Shown here: positions 51,949-63,940 of the stretch, in pieces
Position numbering within the stretch: position 1 is the stretch's first letter
Layout: the number at the start of each line of letters is the position of its first letter
From: Gibbula magus
Taxonomy: Eukaryota; Mollusca; Gastropoda; Trochida; Trochidae
DNA: 64,000 nt
Assembly: GCA_936450465.1 (NCBI GenBank)
Contig: OW388292.1
Span: 25,202,652 to 25,266,651, forward strand
Reading direction: 5' to 3'
Translations under genes and position numbers: made by a program
Notes under the pieces: model-generated
Databases searched by the model: none
Told to the model about the DNA's origin: nothing
What the model saw: only the letters and a program-made list of their open reading frames with translations

Positions 51949-53208
51949 TAGAATGAACGAATTAATAATATTGAAATAGTTGTTCAAGGCTAATTTAAAG
52001 TCACAATGGAGGATATATAAAATAATACAATGTCTCACCTGGCTCGAGACGACGTGAAGTCAGATTATCGTATATAGCTTTCTAACCTCGCTGCGCTCAG
52101 AGTCAACCATGCATATGAGCCTGTAAGAGGATTTAGAGAAATAAGCTATAATCACATTGACTGTAAGTTAATATCTACTAAGTTGTGTAGGTAGTACAAA
52201 GTGTTTGTGTAATTTATACCAACTTTATCCCCCATTAAGGTTGTTCAAATGGGACAAATGGGAATCCATTAAAATACATTTAAGAATTTGATATTAACGC
52301 TTATCGCGCTCACAGAACATGTTTTCTGAAAGACCATTGAAGTTCATATGTTTTAGTTGAGAGAGGTCTCTATCCTAACTAATGTGAACACGTGACTCAT
52401 TATTTACCAGTCTGGATGTGTTTCGATTACATGAAATAATTAACATTATTATCGTATATTATATATGGTTATATACGACTAATTGGCGAATAGGTGTGAT
52501 GACGGGGACATATACATACGAGCAATAGAATGTGTAATATGTCACCTCTTTCCAAAATTGACAGTATGTATGCCTGCATAAAGCATGTAATACACACTCA
52601 TCGAACAAGTGAGACAGAATGATATAGAAGGCATGCCTTTCCTATAACCTATATCTTTTGTCCCGATATCTAATCTAACTTCATCAAAGCTAAACCGACG
52701 CGAAACATCAAATCCTTGCATTAAGTCTAGCTTTAATTTTCCCATAGTCAAAGGCTCATCTTATTTGCAATCTTATATCTTTTTATAAAAAATATAAATT
52801 TATCTTTCAAATATGGTTTTCGGAGACTTTGTGTTGAACACGTTCCTCTTAAGGCGAAACGTCCTCAGTTGGAACGTGCCTTGGGGCACACGTACTCCTG
52901 ACAGTGATAAATGTTACCTGGGAATGCCCGGAGTTTACCCTACGTACACAGGTTGAAGATAGTGTTATAGATGTCTCCCACACACATTCATGTAGCAGCC
53001 AGACTGTATCATTGTCTCCTTGCCTATTATTCCCATTGAGTATACCTGAACCCTACACAACACATAGGCTACTGTCTAGTTTTGGTTGCAGTCTGGAAAT
53101 TCCATTTCCATAAACCCGTTTGCAAAATTTAATTTATAAAAATCTTCTATCGTATGAATAAATACTAACAGATTCTAATGGCAGTCGTCCCATACATGTT
53201 GTAGCAGT
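51949..53208. other. Unannotated intergenic sequence
   Basis: No credible gene or repeat seen. Short frames at 52542-52751 and 52904-53113 have no domain. Confidence 0.4.
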
Positions 53209-53217
53209 TATATAGTC

Positions 53218-54103
53218 TAGGTAATAGTTAGAACCTATGAAGAGAAATCTTCGTGATTAAGAAGGGGCGGAGCGAGCGTAGCGAGCGAGCCCCTTCTTAA
53301 TCACGAAGATTTCTCTTCATAGGTTCTAACTGACTTAGAACTCCACCTACTTTTGATTGACAGGTTCAATGACGTCACTGTTTCCGTGAGTTCCCACGTA
53401 ATCGTTTCATATGACGCGATGTCGTCAAGCTGTATGGACGTGTTTTTATGAACTCTCACTTTTCGAAAAACCTATTTGATCGAAACATTTGTTGTGGTAA
53501 AACTAGGGATAATCTTACGTCTGTCTTTGAGGTGAGCTCATTTTCCTCTGTTCATTGTATTCGGAAATAGGTTTTTAACCATGTAGAGACCGTTGTCTAA
53601 ATCAAATTGTGGAATTTGCGAGTCATTAAAATTATCATCGTTTTTTCATAATTTAATGCAGATGGAAGTAAATATCTATTTAGTTATTAGTGCTTAGTGT
53701 TTAGATTACAGAACAAAACCAGAATATAATTAATTCATAATTTTATAATAAAATTTAAGTCTTTTTTTTGGCTTAAGTTCGTTAAAAGACTGAATGTTTT
53801 TGTTTGTAAAACAACTTTAAGTAACAAATGCATGCTGCATGCAAAATGCTTCGAAACTAATTTGCCAGTATCTTTATACCGCCTGTGTAGCGAAGTGTCG
53901 AGGCCGGGTTTACTTCGTACGTCACGTGGGGCACATGTCAATAAAAAGTTGTAAAACATTGTTGTCATTTGTTTTTGACCAATCAGGCACAGAGAGGGCG
54001 TGTCATGAAGAGCGTTTTAGCGTTGAGTTCTTAATCATTAAGAGTCTATTTTGTCAGGAAAATACGACCGTCTGATTGGCTGAGAAAGTAGGTTGAGTTC
54101 TAA
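53218..54103. mobile_element. Non-autonomous DNA transposon with 9-bp target duplication
   Basis: An 886-bp interval flanked by TATATAGTC on both sides (53209-53217 and 54104-54112). Just inside the left end is a long perfect hairpin (53227-53330). After it, TTAGAACTCCACCTACTTTT (from about 53335) is mirrored at the right end by an inverted TTAGAACTCAACCTACTTTC. The hairpin may be a separate foldback nested at the left terminus, or part of the element. No transposase is present. Confidence 0.75.
53227..53330. repeat. Perfect 42-bp inverted repeat (104-bp hairpin)
   Basis: Arms 53227-53268 and 53289-53330 are exact reverse complements. The 20-nt loop GGAGCGAGCGTAGCGAGCGA is itself GC-rich and partly repetitive. 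Perfect arms imply recent origin or gene conversion between arms. Confidence 0.97.
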
Positions 54104-54112
54104 TATATAGTC

Positions 54113-54811
54113 GCATCACTACTGTGCATCATTAAACTTCCATTTTACAAAGTCTAGGATCATCTTTTGGTTAGTCTATAGTTACACATGAAGTTGGAGG
54201 GCAAAGCAAATGTAATTAAGAATCGTTACATTGATTTGAACAGACACCATACAATAAATATGGTCTCTGATTTAAAATACACCTCATTTCCGAGAGTAAA
54301 TCCACACCATCCGGTCTCTTAGTCTAACCCTCATTTCCCATCCACTTAACCATCGCGACCTTATTAATATGTGTCAATGACACAATATGGCTATTCAGTC
54401 GATCTATTCAAAAATCATCCTGGAATTTTGATTTTTGATGTTTGTCAGAATTATTTTTATTAAATTACAATCCCAAGGTAATTACGATTTGCCGAAATTT
54501 TCTGGACAATATTTCTTTAAATATTTTCTCTTGGACTTAGGTGGCAGTTTATTGAGGGAAAACGTTGATTTTACAGAATAAAACATTTACTGTTTTCAGT
54601 AACATTTCCATCATTCTTCATCACTTCAACATCAGAGAATTTGTGCAGATTTTCTCAACCTTCATTTCGATTTTTTTACTTGAAAGACGTACCTTACGGT
54701 ATTTTCTTCTTTTCGGAGACTGGATGAAAGGCTAACATATCTGTGAGACCGTGCTGTAACGAACCCTCGCGAATCGTTGGTGAATGACCAGGGGTCACGT
54801 TGAGTGCGCGA
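54113..54811. other. Unannotated intergenic sequence
   Basis: AT-rich DNA without a supportable gene, RNA or repeat. Confidence 0.35.
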
Positions 54812-54814
54812 CTC

Positions 54815-54925
54815 TTATTGGTTAGAAAGTGGGAATCCCCTGTGACGTCACGGGACTGATATATTCGCCCGCTGGGGGTGACTTACAACAGCCTTAGCCT
54901 TAGTTAGTGACGGGAATCCCGCTAT
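54815..54925 (+). promoter_or_regulatory. Candidate inducible promoter: CCAAT, kappaB-like, CRE, TATA-like
   Basis: ATTGG (54817-54821), GGGAATCCCC (54831-54840, fits the NF-kappaB consensus), the full CRE palindrome TGACGTCA (54843-54850) and an ATATAT box (about 54858-54864) follow in tight order. A second GGGAATCCC lies at 54912-54920. This is a plausible core promoter reading rightward, but no coding exon can be tied to it inside the window. Confidence 0.35.
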
Positions 54926-57828
54926 GTGTAGCATGAAGCAAGTTTTATATCTATGACATATTCGCTATGCAAATACTAGTTTTTACATATTTTTATTATT
55001 ATTTTTTAAATTAGGAAAAATCCTTTTCTTCAGTTTCGTTTATGGTCTTGCTATTTTAACGGCGCTGTCGCAAGATTTTCTTACCGAAATAAAGTACATG
55101 TACTCTCACAAAAAGGTAAATAAGTGTTACCGATGGCTAAATAATACCACTGAATCAATAAAAAGAATCCATTTCCCATCGAGCGACCATTTTAATGTAT
55201 TCACGTTAATATGGCCGCTCGAAGTTAGTTCAAGTGATCTGACCTAAACACACAGAGTAGAGTTTTAAATATGCTACATTGATGGAATGGTCAATCATAT
55301 TGCTGTCTGAACTCTCAAATTAGCATCAGGCCAACACATCTACTTGTCACACTGACGAGTTCCTAACCACTGTCGCTTTATAAATACGTCGCACCATTTT
55401 CTTCGAATAGGGATAGATAACCGTGGATACGGCTTATCGGGTCGTGTAATGAGATGCTTTACCCATTAATGTACCAGTATATTGTATACATGTACACTTA
55501 AATAATAAATGGCAAATGTGAGAAAACATATTGTGTAAAAAAAAAGTGCTACAGCGCCTTTATAAAACCAAAACTTGCATGTCCATCTATTTGATAGATA
55601 GATCTGACCACATGTCCGAGACCCTAGATATACATGCACTATTACCTACCCATCGATAGATATATCTGACCACACAGGCCCGAGACCTTAGATATACATG
55701 CAATATTACCTATACCCATCTATATTATACATAGGGTACATGTTATATGGAGAGGTAAGTATACTTGATATATATTGACTTGTGCATCAATTGTGTCGTT
55801 GGGAGTCGCATGTAGAAAATTACCATTTTGATGATAGTTGACTCAGTAAAATGACGATTTAACGGAAACAGTAGTGATTGAAAATATGATATATTTGGCG
55901 ATTGGGATGAATATGCAAGTTGAGCGAGCTTATTTGACCTGAAATCAGCGCACTGCCACACAATGGGCGGACCTGTTAAGGTATGGCGCCTGTTGGGCTG
56001 ACATGTAACAGGTTCAAATGGTGAACATACGTATACGTGTATAACTAATTTAGAGCTTATCATGTCTACGTTAATACTGATAATGCTACATTGAAACATT
56101 TGTTGTTTTGAGACTAAAACGTTTCGTTATTTCAATGTTATTTCAATTACTGTTCAAAGTCGTATAACTGTTTTCATGCAGTATATGAATTTCTTTCAGA
56201 AAGAAACTGGCAAAGCTGCCAGATATTAAGTGTTATTTTGTCAATTTAAATGGCAGCTAGTGAAGTTTAGGAGGGAAACTTTTGAAATATACTAGCCGGT
56301 CGGACCAACAGTTCGAGCCATAGGCGTAGGAACCGTTAAAAGTTTGGGGTTTCTAATTACACATTCAATATTTCCATAGATCTATATGGATGGGAACGAT
56401 TTAAAGACACACTTAAAGTTGTGAAATATCACTAACTCTTTGTTCCATAGCCAGATGCATATAGTTTATGAACGTTTAGGTATTAGTATACGTCGTTTTG
56501 TCTTTGTGAAGTAACGGAGATTCTTCTGCACAATTAACTCTCTTTCAAGACCCAACTGGCACAGTCATGAGTTCTAATGTCAAGCTGACCTAGCGTGCAC
56601 GTGCCACAGTGTGGGTGGAAATGTACTTGAGTCAACAGTTTGACATATACAGCGGAGGTGAACACTAAAACACGCACTGTGCATGGGGAATTATGAAGAC
56701 ATGTCAACATGTCCTTAATTGTGGTGATTATATAAGTTATGTTGCAACGGCATTTAAGACTTTCAACAATCTGTAAATGAGTATTTCAGAAAGATGGAAT
56801 CAATTTAAATTTCAAATGTGAGAAAAGATGAAGAAAAATATCGAAAATATCTCCATTTTCTTTCAATTAGGTAGCTGTTTAAACCTGATATACTTTGGGA
56901 GTAGTTTCTTCATTTACAATTCATTCTGCAATCTAGACTTGATTTGAAACAATTAAAACGAAATGCTCAGTAAAAAGTGCAAGGGAAAATATAAAGTAGC
57001 GGTCTTGCAGTAATGTAGACTTGCTTAAACGTTTCTTTTGAACGAGATCTCTAAAATAAACTAACCTAGACTTGCTCTCAGCATTGTCCTTGAACGCTTC
57101 ACATCCGCACCTTGACAGACTTGAGAAATCCGAGTACGTTACGCTTCGCATCCTCACCTTGACAGACTTGAGACATACGAGTACAGCGCTGTACGTCATT
57201 TTTTTTGTCGATTATGTTGCGAATTTTGCCGACTTTCGTGCTGCAACTTTGCAATAATAATATGCATGCTTTGATTCTTTGATCCAAATACGTCCATAAT
57301 TGTATATAAACTGAGGTTGTTGGCAAACAGACAGATTTCTTTCAGAATTGTAGCTCCATGTCCATGGTAGATGGGTGAATGTGCAAGCAGAGCAAGAAGA
57401 GTCAGATCTTCCAGGCTCTAACAACAAGAGGTAGTATATAGAATCAACAAGGCCTCGCCATATATCCTAACGTACGTTAGGACCTGGACATTTGATGTAG
57501 CGCCTATACCTGAGTCAGCAGTCCCGTGATTGAACACACCCCAGTCATGTGTATTACAACTCAGTACTCGTTTCTGATTAGCTGTCGTCAACTGGAACAT
57601 TCCTGATCACCTGTCTGTTTCACTGTTAATACATCTCTTATAATCATATAATATAGTATATACAGTATAATATACAAATTATGACAACGAAGTTAAACAA
57701 GTGAAACGTATACTTTTCTAAGCCTTTTTGTTTGCTGAACTATACTTGAAGGTAATGTACGTTAGTTTGTATAAGTATGTAAGTATACTAAGGGTACATG
57801 TTACGTGCATTATACCACAATGTACATA
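54926..57828. other. Intergenic sequence with short tandem duplications
   Basis: No gene seen. It holds two copies of a unit of about 62 bp at 55583-55725 (around ATCTGACCACA and GATATACATGC) and two copies of a 47-bp unit at 57094-57187 (around CACCTTGACAGACTTGAGA). It also holds the inverted partner (55385-55565) of the repeat near 50818. Confidence 0.45.
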
Positions 57829-58385
57829 AACTCACGGGCAAAAGAAACGTCACCACATTTTGAAAACAGTATAAAATGAAATATTGATGTCGGAGAAAAT
57901 ATATTTTGTATGTATTTGGTAGCCACATGTTTTCTTAAGAAATATTCACAATTTCATCGTCAGAGTATGCAATTTTTATTTTTACATCTGTTCAAATTGA
58001 CATGGGGTGATGTTTTTGGCCCACAATATTTAGTATTTAAGTTTAAAACATTGAAAAAGTAGAAATTTAATTAACTTAAGATATCCTCGACATAAATAAC
58101 CTTCTTTGATTTAAATTTGTTGACGCGTCTTTACTGTAGGACATCTCAAAACAAGCCCAAACTGGCTTTTTGAGGCTTCTATCTCGTCTAGTAAAGGAGA
58201 TTCCAAAACGACCATTTCTTAAAACTTGTGTTTCTCAGAGTTATGAATAGATAATGTTTTGAAAATTCATATTTAGTATTGTTGGGTTCTGAAGACATTG
58301 TGTAACGCTGTTTCAGTCGCATTTATCGCCCGATAATTGAAATATCTTGTATTTTGTATGGGGACGTTTCTTTTGCCCGTGAGTT
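57829..58385. mobile_element. Tc1/mariner-type MITE
   Basis: A 557-bp element with perfect 23-bp terminal inverted repeats beginning AACTCACGGGCAAAAGAAAC (57829-57851 and 58363-58385). It is flanked on both sides by TA (57827-57828, 58386-58387), the signature Tc1/mariner target duplication. No transposase frame is present inside, so it must have been mobilised in trans. Confidence 0.88.
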
Positions 58386-58597
58386 TACATGTATACGGAT
58401 GTTTGTGTGTCAGTGTCTAGTTCTGTTTGGACAGTATGATTGTCCTCTAAGCATGAAACTAAAACCAATAAGGTCAGTTCGGACCAGCTCATCTCGTCTC
58501 GTTGACCAGTCAGTACCGACTCGATCCCTTGAAGTATCTCGAGTCTCGATCGAGTTCTATTCTGTACAGTGTGGTTTTATCACAACCCCGCTACGAC

Positions 58598-58880
58598 ATG
58601 CGTCCGTCCGTCCGTCCGTCCGTCCGAAATTGTTTCCGGAGCATATCTAAAAAAACTATATGACTTGGAAACTTCAAATTTGACATGAAAGTAACCTATA
58701 TGGTGCTGTTGTGCCTTTTGTGAATCTCAACTCAATGGTTCAAATAACTATTGACTATTTGTGTCATTTCTGGAGCATAACTAAAAACTTTAGAAACTTC
58801 AAATTTGAATGTTACCTTTATGGTGTTGCTGTACCTTTTATTGGTTTAAACTCCATGTTTCAAATATTTTAAAAAATATG
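58598..58880 (+). repeat. (CCGT)n-headed dispersed repeat
   Basis: Six CCGT units (about 58602-58626) are followed by two imperfect copies of a module of about 110 bp containing 'tctggagcat..taaaaacttt..gaaacttcaaattt' and 'ggtg(c/t)tg(c/t)tgt(g/a)cctttt'. It resembles the 2-kb repeats in having a CCGT run followed by diverged tandem modules, but is a different family. Right edge approximate. Confidence 0.5.
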
Positions 58881-59137
58881 TTCAAAAATAAACAATCAGT
58901 GTTATTCATTGACATGGATGACTACATTATGTTTTCCAATTTATTAATACTGTATGAAGGCGGTCAAACTACAGGCGGGGGTATGTGAGCTGTGTTCACG
59001 TTTGCCTTCTTACTTTCATGTTGTTGCTCTTGTATTGAGCATCCCTGGATCTGGATCCAACTAGCCGTCACGTGAGTCCGTAATTTCACCTAAAGCTCGA
59101 CTCATTGGCCATTCAACAGTACAACAGTTCCATCAAC
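58881..59137. other. Unannotated sequence
   Basis: No feature recognised beyond AT-rich sequence leading into the hammerhead-like tail. Confidence 0.3.
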
Positions 59138-59190
59138 CTGACGAAGGGGCAAGGCGTAGCCCAGAACGTTGTGAGAAACAAAATAAAGAA
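59138..59190 (+). ncRNA. Hammerhead-like retroelement tail (degenerate)
   Basis: CTGACGA (59138-59144), a short stem (GGGC/GCCC, three secure pairs next to the core), then GAACG, TTGTGA and AATAAAG. The layout parallels the 63941-64000 motif, but GAAC replaces the required GAAA, so activity is unlikely. Such CTGANGA...GAAA tails followed by AATAAA occur in Penelope-like and related retroelements; that assignment is inference. Confidence 0.35.
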
Positions 59191-60540
59191 TTTGTAAATC
59201 AATTGAGTGTATTGTGTTATATACTTGTTTCGTCTTGGACGGCCTTTTTTTCTAATCAATCAGTCTGTCAGTTTAAACAGCACTTCTATTGATGACGACC
59301 TATTGCCAACCAATACAGAACTCTCTAAGCAATGGTGTATCCCTATTTACTTGATATCTCTCAAACAGTTATTCTTCTCAAACATTGAACACGTTTTCTG
59401 TGAGTAAATATGCCATACTTACCATACACATATTCCCCCGAATTTCTTTTCTATCTGATTTTTATGCCACGTGGAAAAACTTCTCTCACTCTTATAATTG
59501 TGTTTATCCGACCTATTCGGTTAAATGATATGTTAAACCTAATTGAAAACAGACAGACAGGTAGTTTATTTATAGGTCTCACCAAAATACACGAACACAC
59601 AGTAGGACGTCGCGCTGGCAGTTTGTGGCCATCCACATGAAGGCTATGAAATCGTTTTAAGGTGCAACAACCACCACGAGTCGTTATGCTTAAAGTAACC
59701 TAATTTAAAATACCTTTCGAAAGAGCGATTTTTAAAAAAAAAAAAGAGTAAAACTGTATTCAGTAACCTATAACAAGTGGCACAAAATGTCTGTTCATTT
59801 CAACGGTTCTTCCTAAATCATATTTATTATTTTTAAATATTTATTTTATTAATTTCGACTTTCACTGAATTCATTATCTTATAAGACATGAGTGTATCAC
59901 GCTTTACCCACGCAATCCTGTGACACATTTCAATACAACTAATTGCTTCATTCTTCTTTTTTGGTAAATTTCAGTTCAAATTATGTTAGAAATAAGATAA
60001 AAATCTATATAACAAACCTCGATATCTGGGTTATCAAGGTTGAGAAAAAATATAACCTGCTTGGTAAAGTGTTCCCATTTAACTATTGAAGATCAATCTG
60101 GCCACGAGTTCCCCACCACCAGTGGAGCCCTCTGATATCAGGCCACTTACAGTATCAATACTTTAAGCATAAAACAACAGAAGGTGCATAACATCGAATG
60201 GTCCTGCCGCAATGTGTAAAAACACAAGAGCCTTTATTACAGTATAGTTTCTAGAGTCTAGATAAACTGAGTACACTACTGATGGTATTTAATAAATCTC
60301 CTCATAAGGATTAAGGTAACTGTAAAACTGTTTGTACATGACAGTGAGGACCGCCTGATGTAAGACAGTACTTTCAGCCCGTAAACCTGGAGACAGCGGC
60401 TTCAGGATCGTAACTTTTGGAACTTCATGTTTAATTTTCAAATTCAAATTAACAATAAATTAACATTATCAAGTATCTGCTTGTTATTCATATATTGTAT
60501 TTATTGTTTTCATTTACCATTGTATTTTCTTGACATGCAA
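59191..60540. other. Intergenic sequence
   Basis: No gene recognised; open frames at 59207-59640 show no domain. About 60205-60315 is the partner of the dispersed repeat near 48130. Confidence 0.4.
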
Positions 60541-62648
60541 TCAGATTACATCATAAACGTGCAATACTATACACAGGGAGAGGGGCTATAGTCAGATACA
60601 TCATAAACGTGCAATACTGTACACAGGGAGAGGGAATATAGTCAGATACATCATAAACGTGCAATACTGTACACAGGAAGAGGGGATATAATCAGATACA
60701 TCATAAACGTGCAATACTATACACAGGGAGAGGGGCTATAATCAGATACATCATAAACGTGCAATACTGTACACAGGGACAGGGGCTATAATCAGATACA
60801 TCGTAAACGTGCAATACTGTACACAGGGAGAGGGAATATAGTCAGATACATCATAAACGTGCAATACTATACACAGGGAGAGGGACTATAATCAGATACA
60901 TCATAAACGTGCAATACTGTACACAGGAAGAGGGGCTATAATCAGATACATCATAAACGTGCAATACTACACACAGGGAGAGGGGCTAAAATCAGATACA
61001 TCATAAACGTGCAATACTACACACAGGGAGAGGGGCTATAATCAGATACATCCTAAACGTGCAATACTATACACAGGGAGAGGGGCTATAATCAGATACA
61101 TCATAAACGTGCAATACTGTACACAGGGAGAGGGGCTATAATCAGATACATCGTAAACGTGCAATACTACACACAGGGAGAGGGGCTATAATCAGATACA
61201 TCCTAAACGTGCAATACTGTACACAGGGAGAGGGAATATAGTCAGATACATCATAAACGTGCAATACTGTACACAGGTAGAGGGGCTATAATCAGATACA
61301 TCATAAACGTGCAATACTGTACACAGGGAGAGGGGCTATGGTCAGATACATCATAAACGTGCAATACTATACACAGGGAGAGGGGCTATAGTCAGATACA
61401 TCATAAACATGCAATACTGTACACAGGGAGAGGGAATATAGTCAGATACATCATAAACGTGCAATACTTTACACAGGGAGAGGGAATATAGTCAGATACA
61501 TCATAAACGTGCAATACTGTACACAGGGAGAGGGGCTATAATCAGATACATCGTAAACGTGCAATACTACACACAGGGAGAGGGGCTATAATCAGATACA
61601 TCCTAAACGTGCAATACTGTACACAGGGAGAGGGAATATAGTCAGATACATCATAAACGTGCAATACTTTACACAGGGAGAGGGGCTGTAGTCAGATACA
61701 TCATAAACGTGCAATACTGTACACGGGGAGAGGGGCTATAATCAGATATATCGTAAACGTGCAATACTACACACAGGGAGAGGGGCTATAATCAGATACA
61801 TCCTAAACGTGCAATACTGTACAGAGGGAGAGGGAATATAGTCAGATACATCATAAACGTGCAATACTGTACACAGGGAGAGGGGCTATGGTCAGATACA
61901 TCATAAACGTGCAATACTATACACAGGGAGAGGGGCTATAGTCAGATACATCATAAACATGCAATACTGTACACAGGGAGAGGGGCTATAATCAGATACA
62001 TCATAAACATGCAATACTGTACACAGGGAGAGGGGCTATGGTCAGATACATCATAAACGTGCAATACTGTACACAGGGAGAGGGGCTATAGTCAGATACA
62101 TCATAAACATGCAATACTTTACACAGGGAGAGGGGCTATAATCAGATACATCATAAACGTGCAATACTACACAGAGGGAGAGCTAGGGGCTATAATCAGA
62201 TACATCATAAACGTGCAATACTATACACAGGGAGAGGGGCTATAGTCAGATACATCATAAACGTGCAATACTATACACAGGGAGAGGGGCTATAGTCAGA
62301 TACATCATAAACGTGCAATACTATACACAGGGAGAGGGGCTATAATCAGATACATCATAAACGTGCAATACTATACACAGGGAGAGGGGCTATAATCAGA
62401 TACATCATAAACGTGCAATACTATACACAAGAAGAGGGGCTATAGTCAGATACATCATAAACGTGCAATACTATACACAGGGAGAGGGGCTATAGTCAGA
62501 TACATCATAAACGTGCAATACTATACACAGGGAGAGGGGCTATAATCAGATACATCATAAACGTGCAATACTATACACAGGGAGAGGGGCTATAATCAGA
62601 TACATCATAAACGTGCAATACTATACACAGGAAGAGTGGCTATAGTCA
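60541..62648. repeat. 50-bp satellite array, about 42 copies
   Basis: Tandem 50-bp units built of ATCAGATACATCATAAACGT, GCAATACTATACACAGGGAG and AGGGGCTATA. Recurrent variants include CTGTAC/CTACAC/CTTTAC in the middle, AATATA for GCTATA, and CCTAAA or CGTAAA for CATAAA. One unit near 62180 has a small insertion. The last eight or so units are more uniform than the rest, suggesting recent expansion at the right end. No coding role. Confidence 0.97.
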
Positions 62649-62753
62649 TGAAACCTTCGACTTTCCTCGTAACACGACCAAAAACGAGAACACTTCACTA
62701 CAACATACACTGACCACCTTGCCTGTAGTACGGCATTCCACGTGGTAGGTAGG

Positions 62754-63350
62754 TACCGTATTTCCTCTAATACAGCCCCGGGGTTCTATTTCATTCAGCA
62801 CCCCCTTACCCCCCGGGTTCTATTAGAGGCCCGGGTTGTATTGGAGGCCGGGTTATATTTTTTCAGACATGAATTGACGTTTATAATCTTCTTGGGATGA
62901 CATATTGGAAAGGTAAAATTAATGATCTAGTACTACGTATCTCGTGGCAATTCTTCTGAAATTCAATTGAAAAAACATATTGTTCATAGATGGACGGGGA
63001 TTTACCCCACACTCTTATGAATTCCAACATTATACAATTGGTGTGAAATGTTTTCTGTCAACTTGCATTGTAAAAGGAGAATTAACTTAACAAGACGGAT
63101 ATTTGTTATCTTGGACCTGTTATGCTGAATCTCACACGGTCACACCAATATTGCCCCTCAAAACGAGTGTATAATTACTTTATATTGCAACACGGAGTAT
63201 TCGGTTGTTACGTAAAACCCGGGTTCTAATAGAGACCCGGGTTCTATTGGAGACCCGGGTTGTATTTACCTCAGCACCCCTTACCCCCCGGGTTGTATTG
63301 GAGGCCCGGGTTCTATTAGAGGCCCGGGTTGTATTAGAGGAAATACGGTA
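62754..63350. mobile_element. Small TIR element with 18-bp GGGTTCTATT repeats, copy 2
   Basis: A 597-bp element with perfect 20-bp terminal inverted repeats TACCGTATTTCCTCTAATAC (62754-62773 and 63331-63350). Both flanks inside carry tandem 18-bp units CCCGGGTTCTATTRGAGG, and the 400-bp middle is unique AT-rich DNA without a coding frame. It shares termini and unit layout with the element at 48462, which has a different unit core. The transposon class is not clear from the sequence. Confidence 0.85.
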
Positions 63351-63940
63351 TGTGCATGTAGCTACCTAGGTTGTAGAGGTACTCGAACTGTTGGACTCTG
63401 AACCTGGGAGCGTCTGGCTGGTAGTCACGTGACTACTATGACCTCAATAGTATCACTAGTCATGCTACTCGGCTGGAGTATATGTATATATATATCATAG
63501 TCCTCTGCAAATATTTACATGTTGGTCTGTACTCGGGTTACTGCCCTTGGTACACTTAGATCTCATCTCCTATCGCTGAGATTTATTGGTTTTGTAAGGA
63601 AACAGTCATATCCATGAACATTGATTTATACCTCTATCAATTAATCAAATTCTATATGCGGTTGAGGAAATATTTTCACAATTTAACAACATATAAAAGT
63701 GTCCACGCGATTACCTTATTTAACATCAAACATATTTTATTATAATCAAGGCGAAGGTTTGTCGTATTGAATTACTACACAAATAGTAACAATCTTAACT
63801 CACTCCACATATTCATTTCTAAAAGTAACCAATATCTGTGACCATTACCATTTCATATTACATTACGCATATTAAGTTCAAACATGTCCAACCCTCAGGT
63901 CTCACATAGAAAAATACAATTGTCGAAGAAATCACGATGA
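63351..63940. other. Unannotated sequence
   Basis: No feature recognised. Confidence 0.3.

Noticed and set aside
58354..58650. 98-codon plus-strand frame
   Set aside because: It spans the end of the mariner MITE and a CCGT run, so it is a chance composite.
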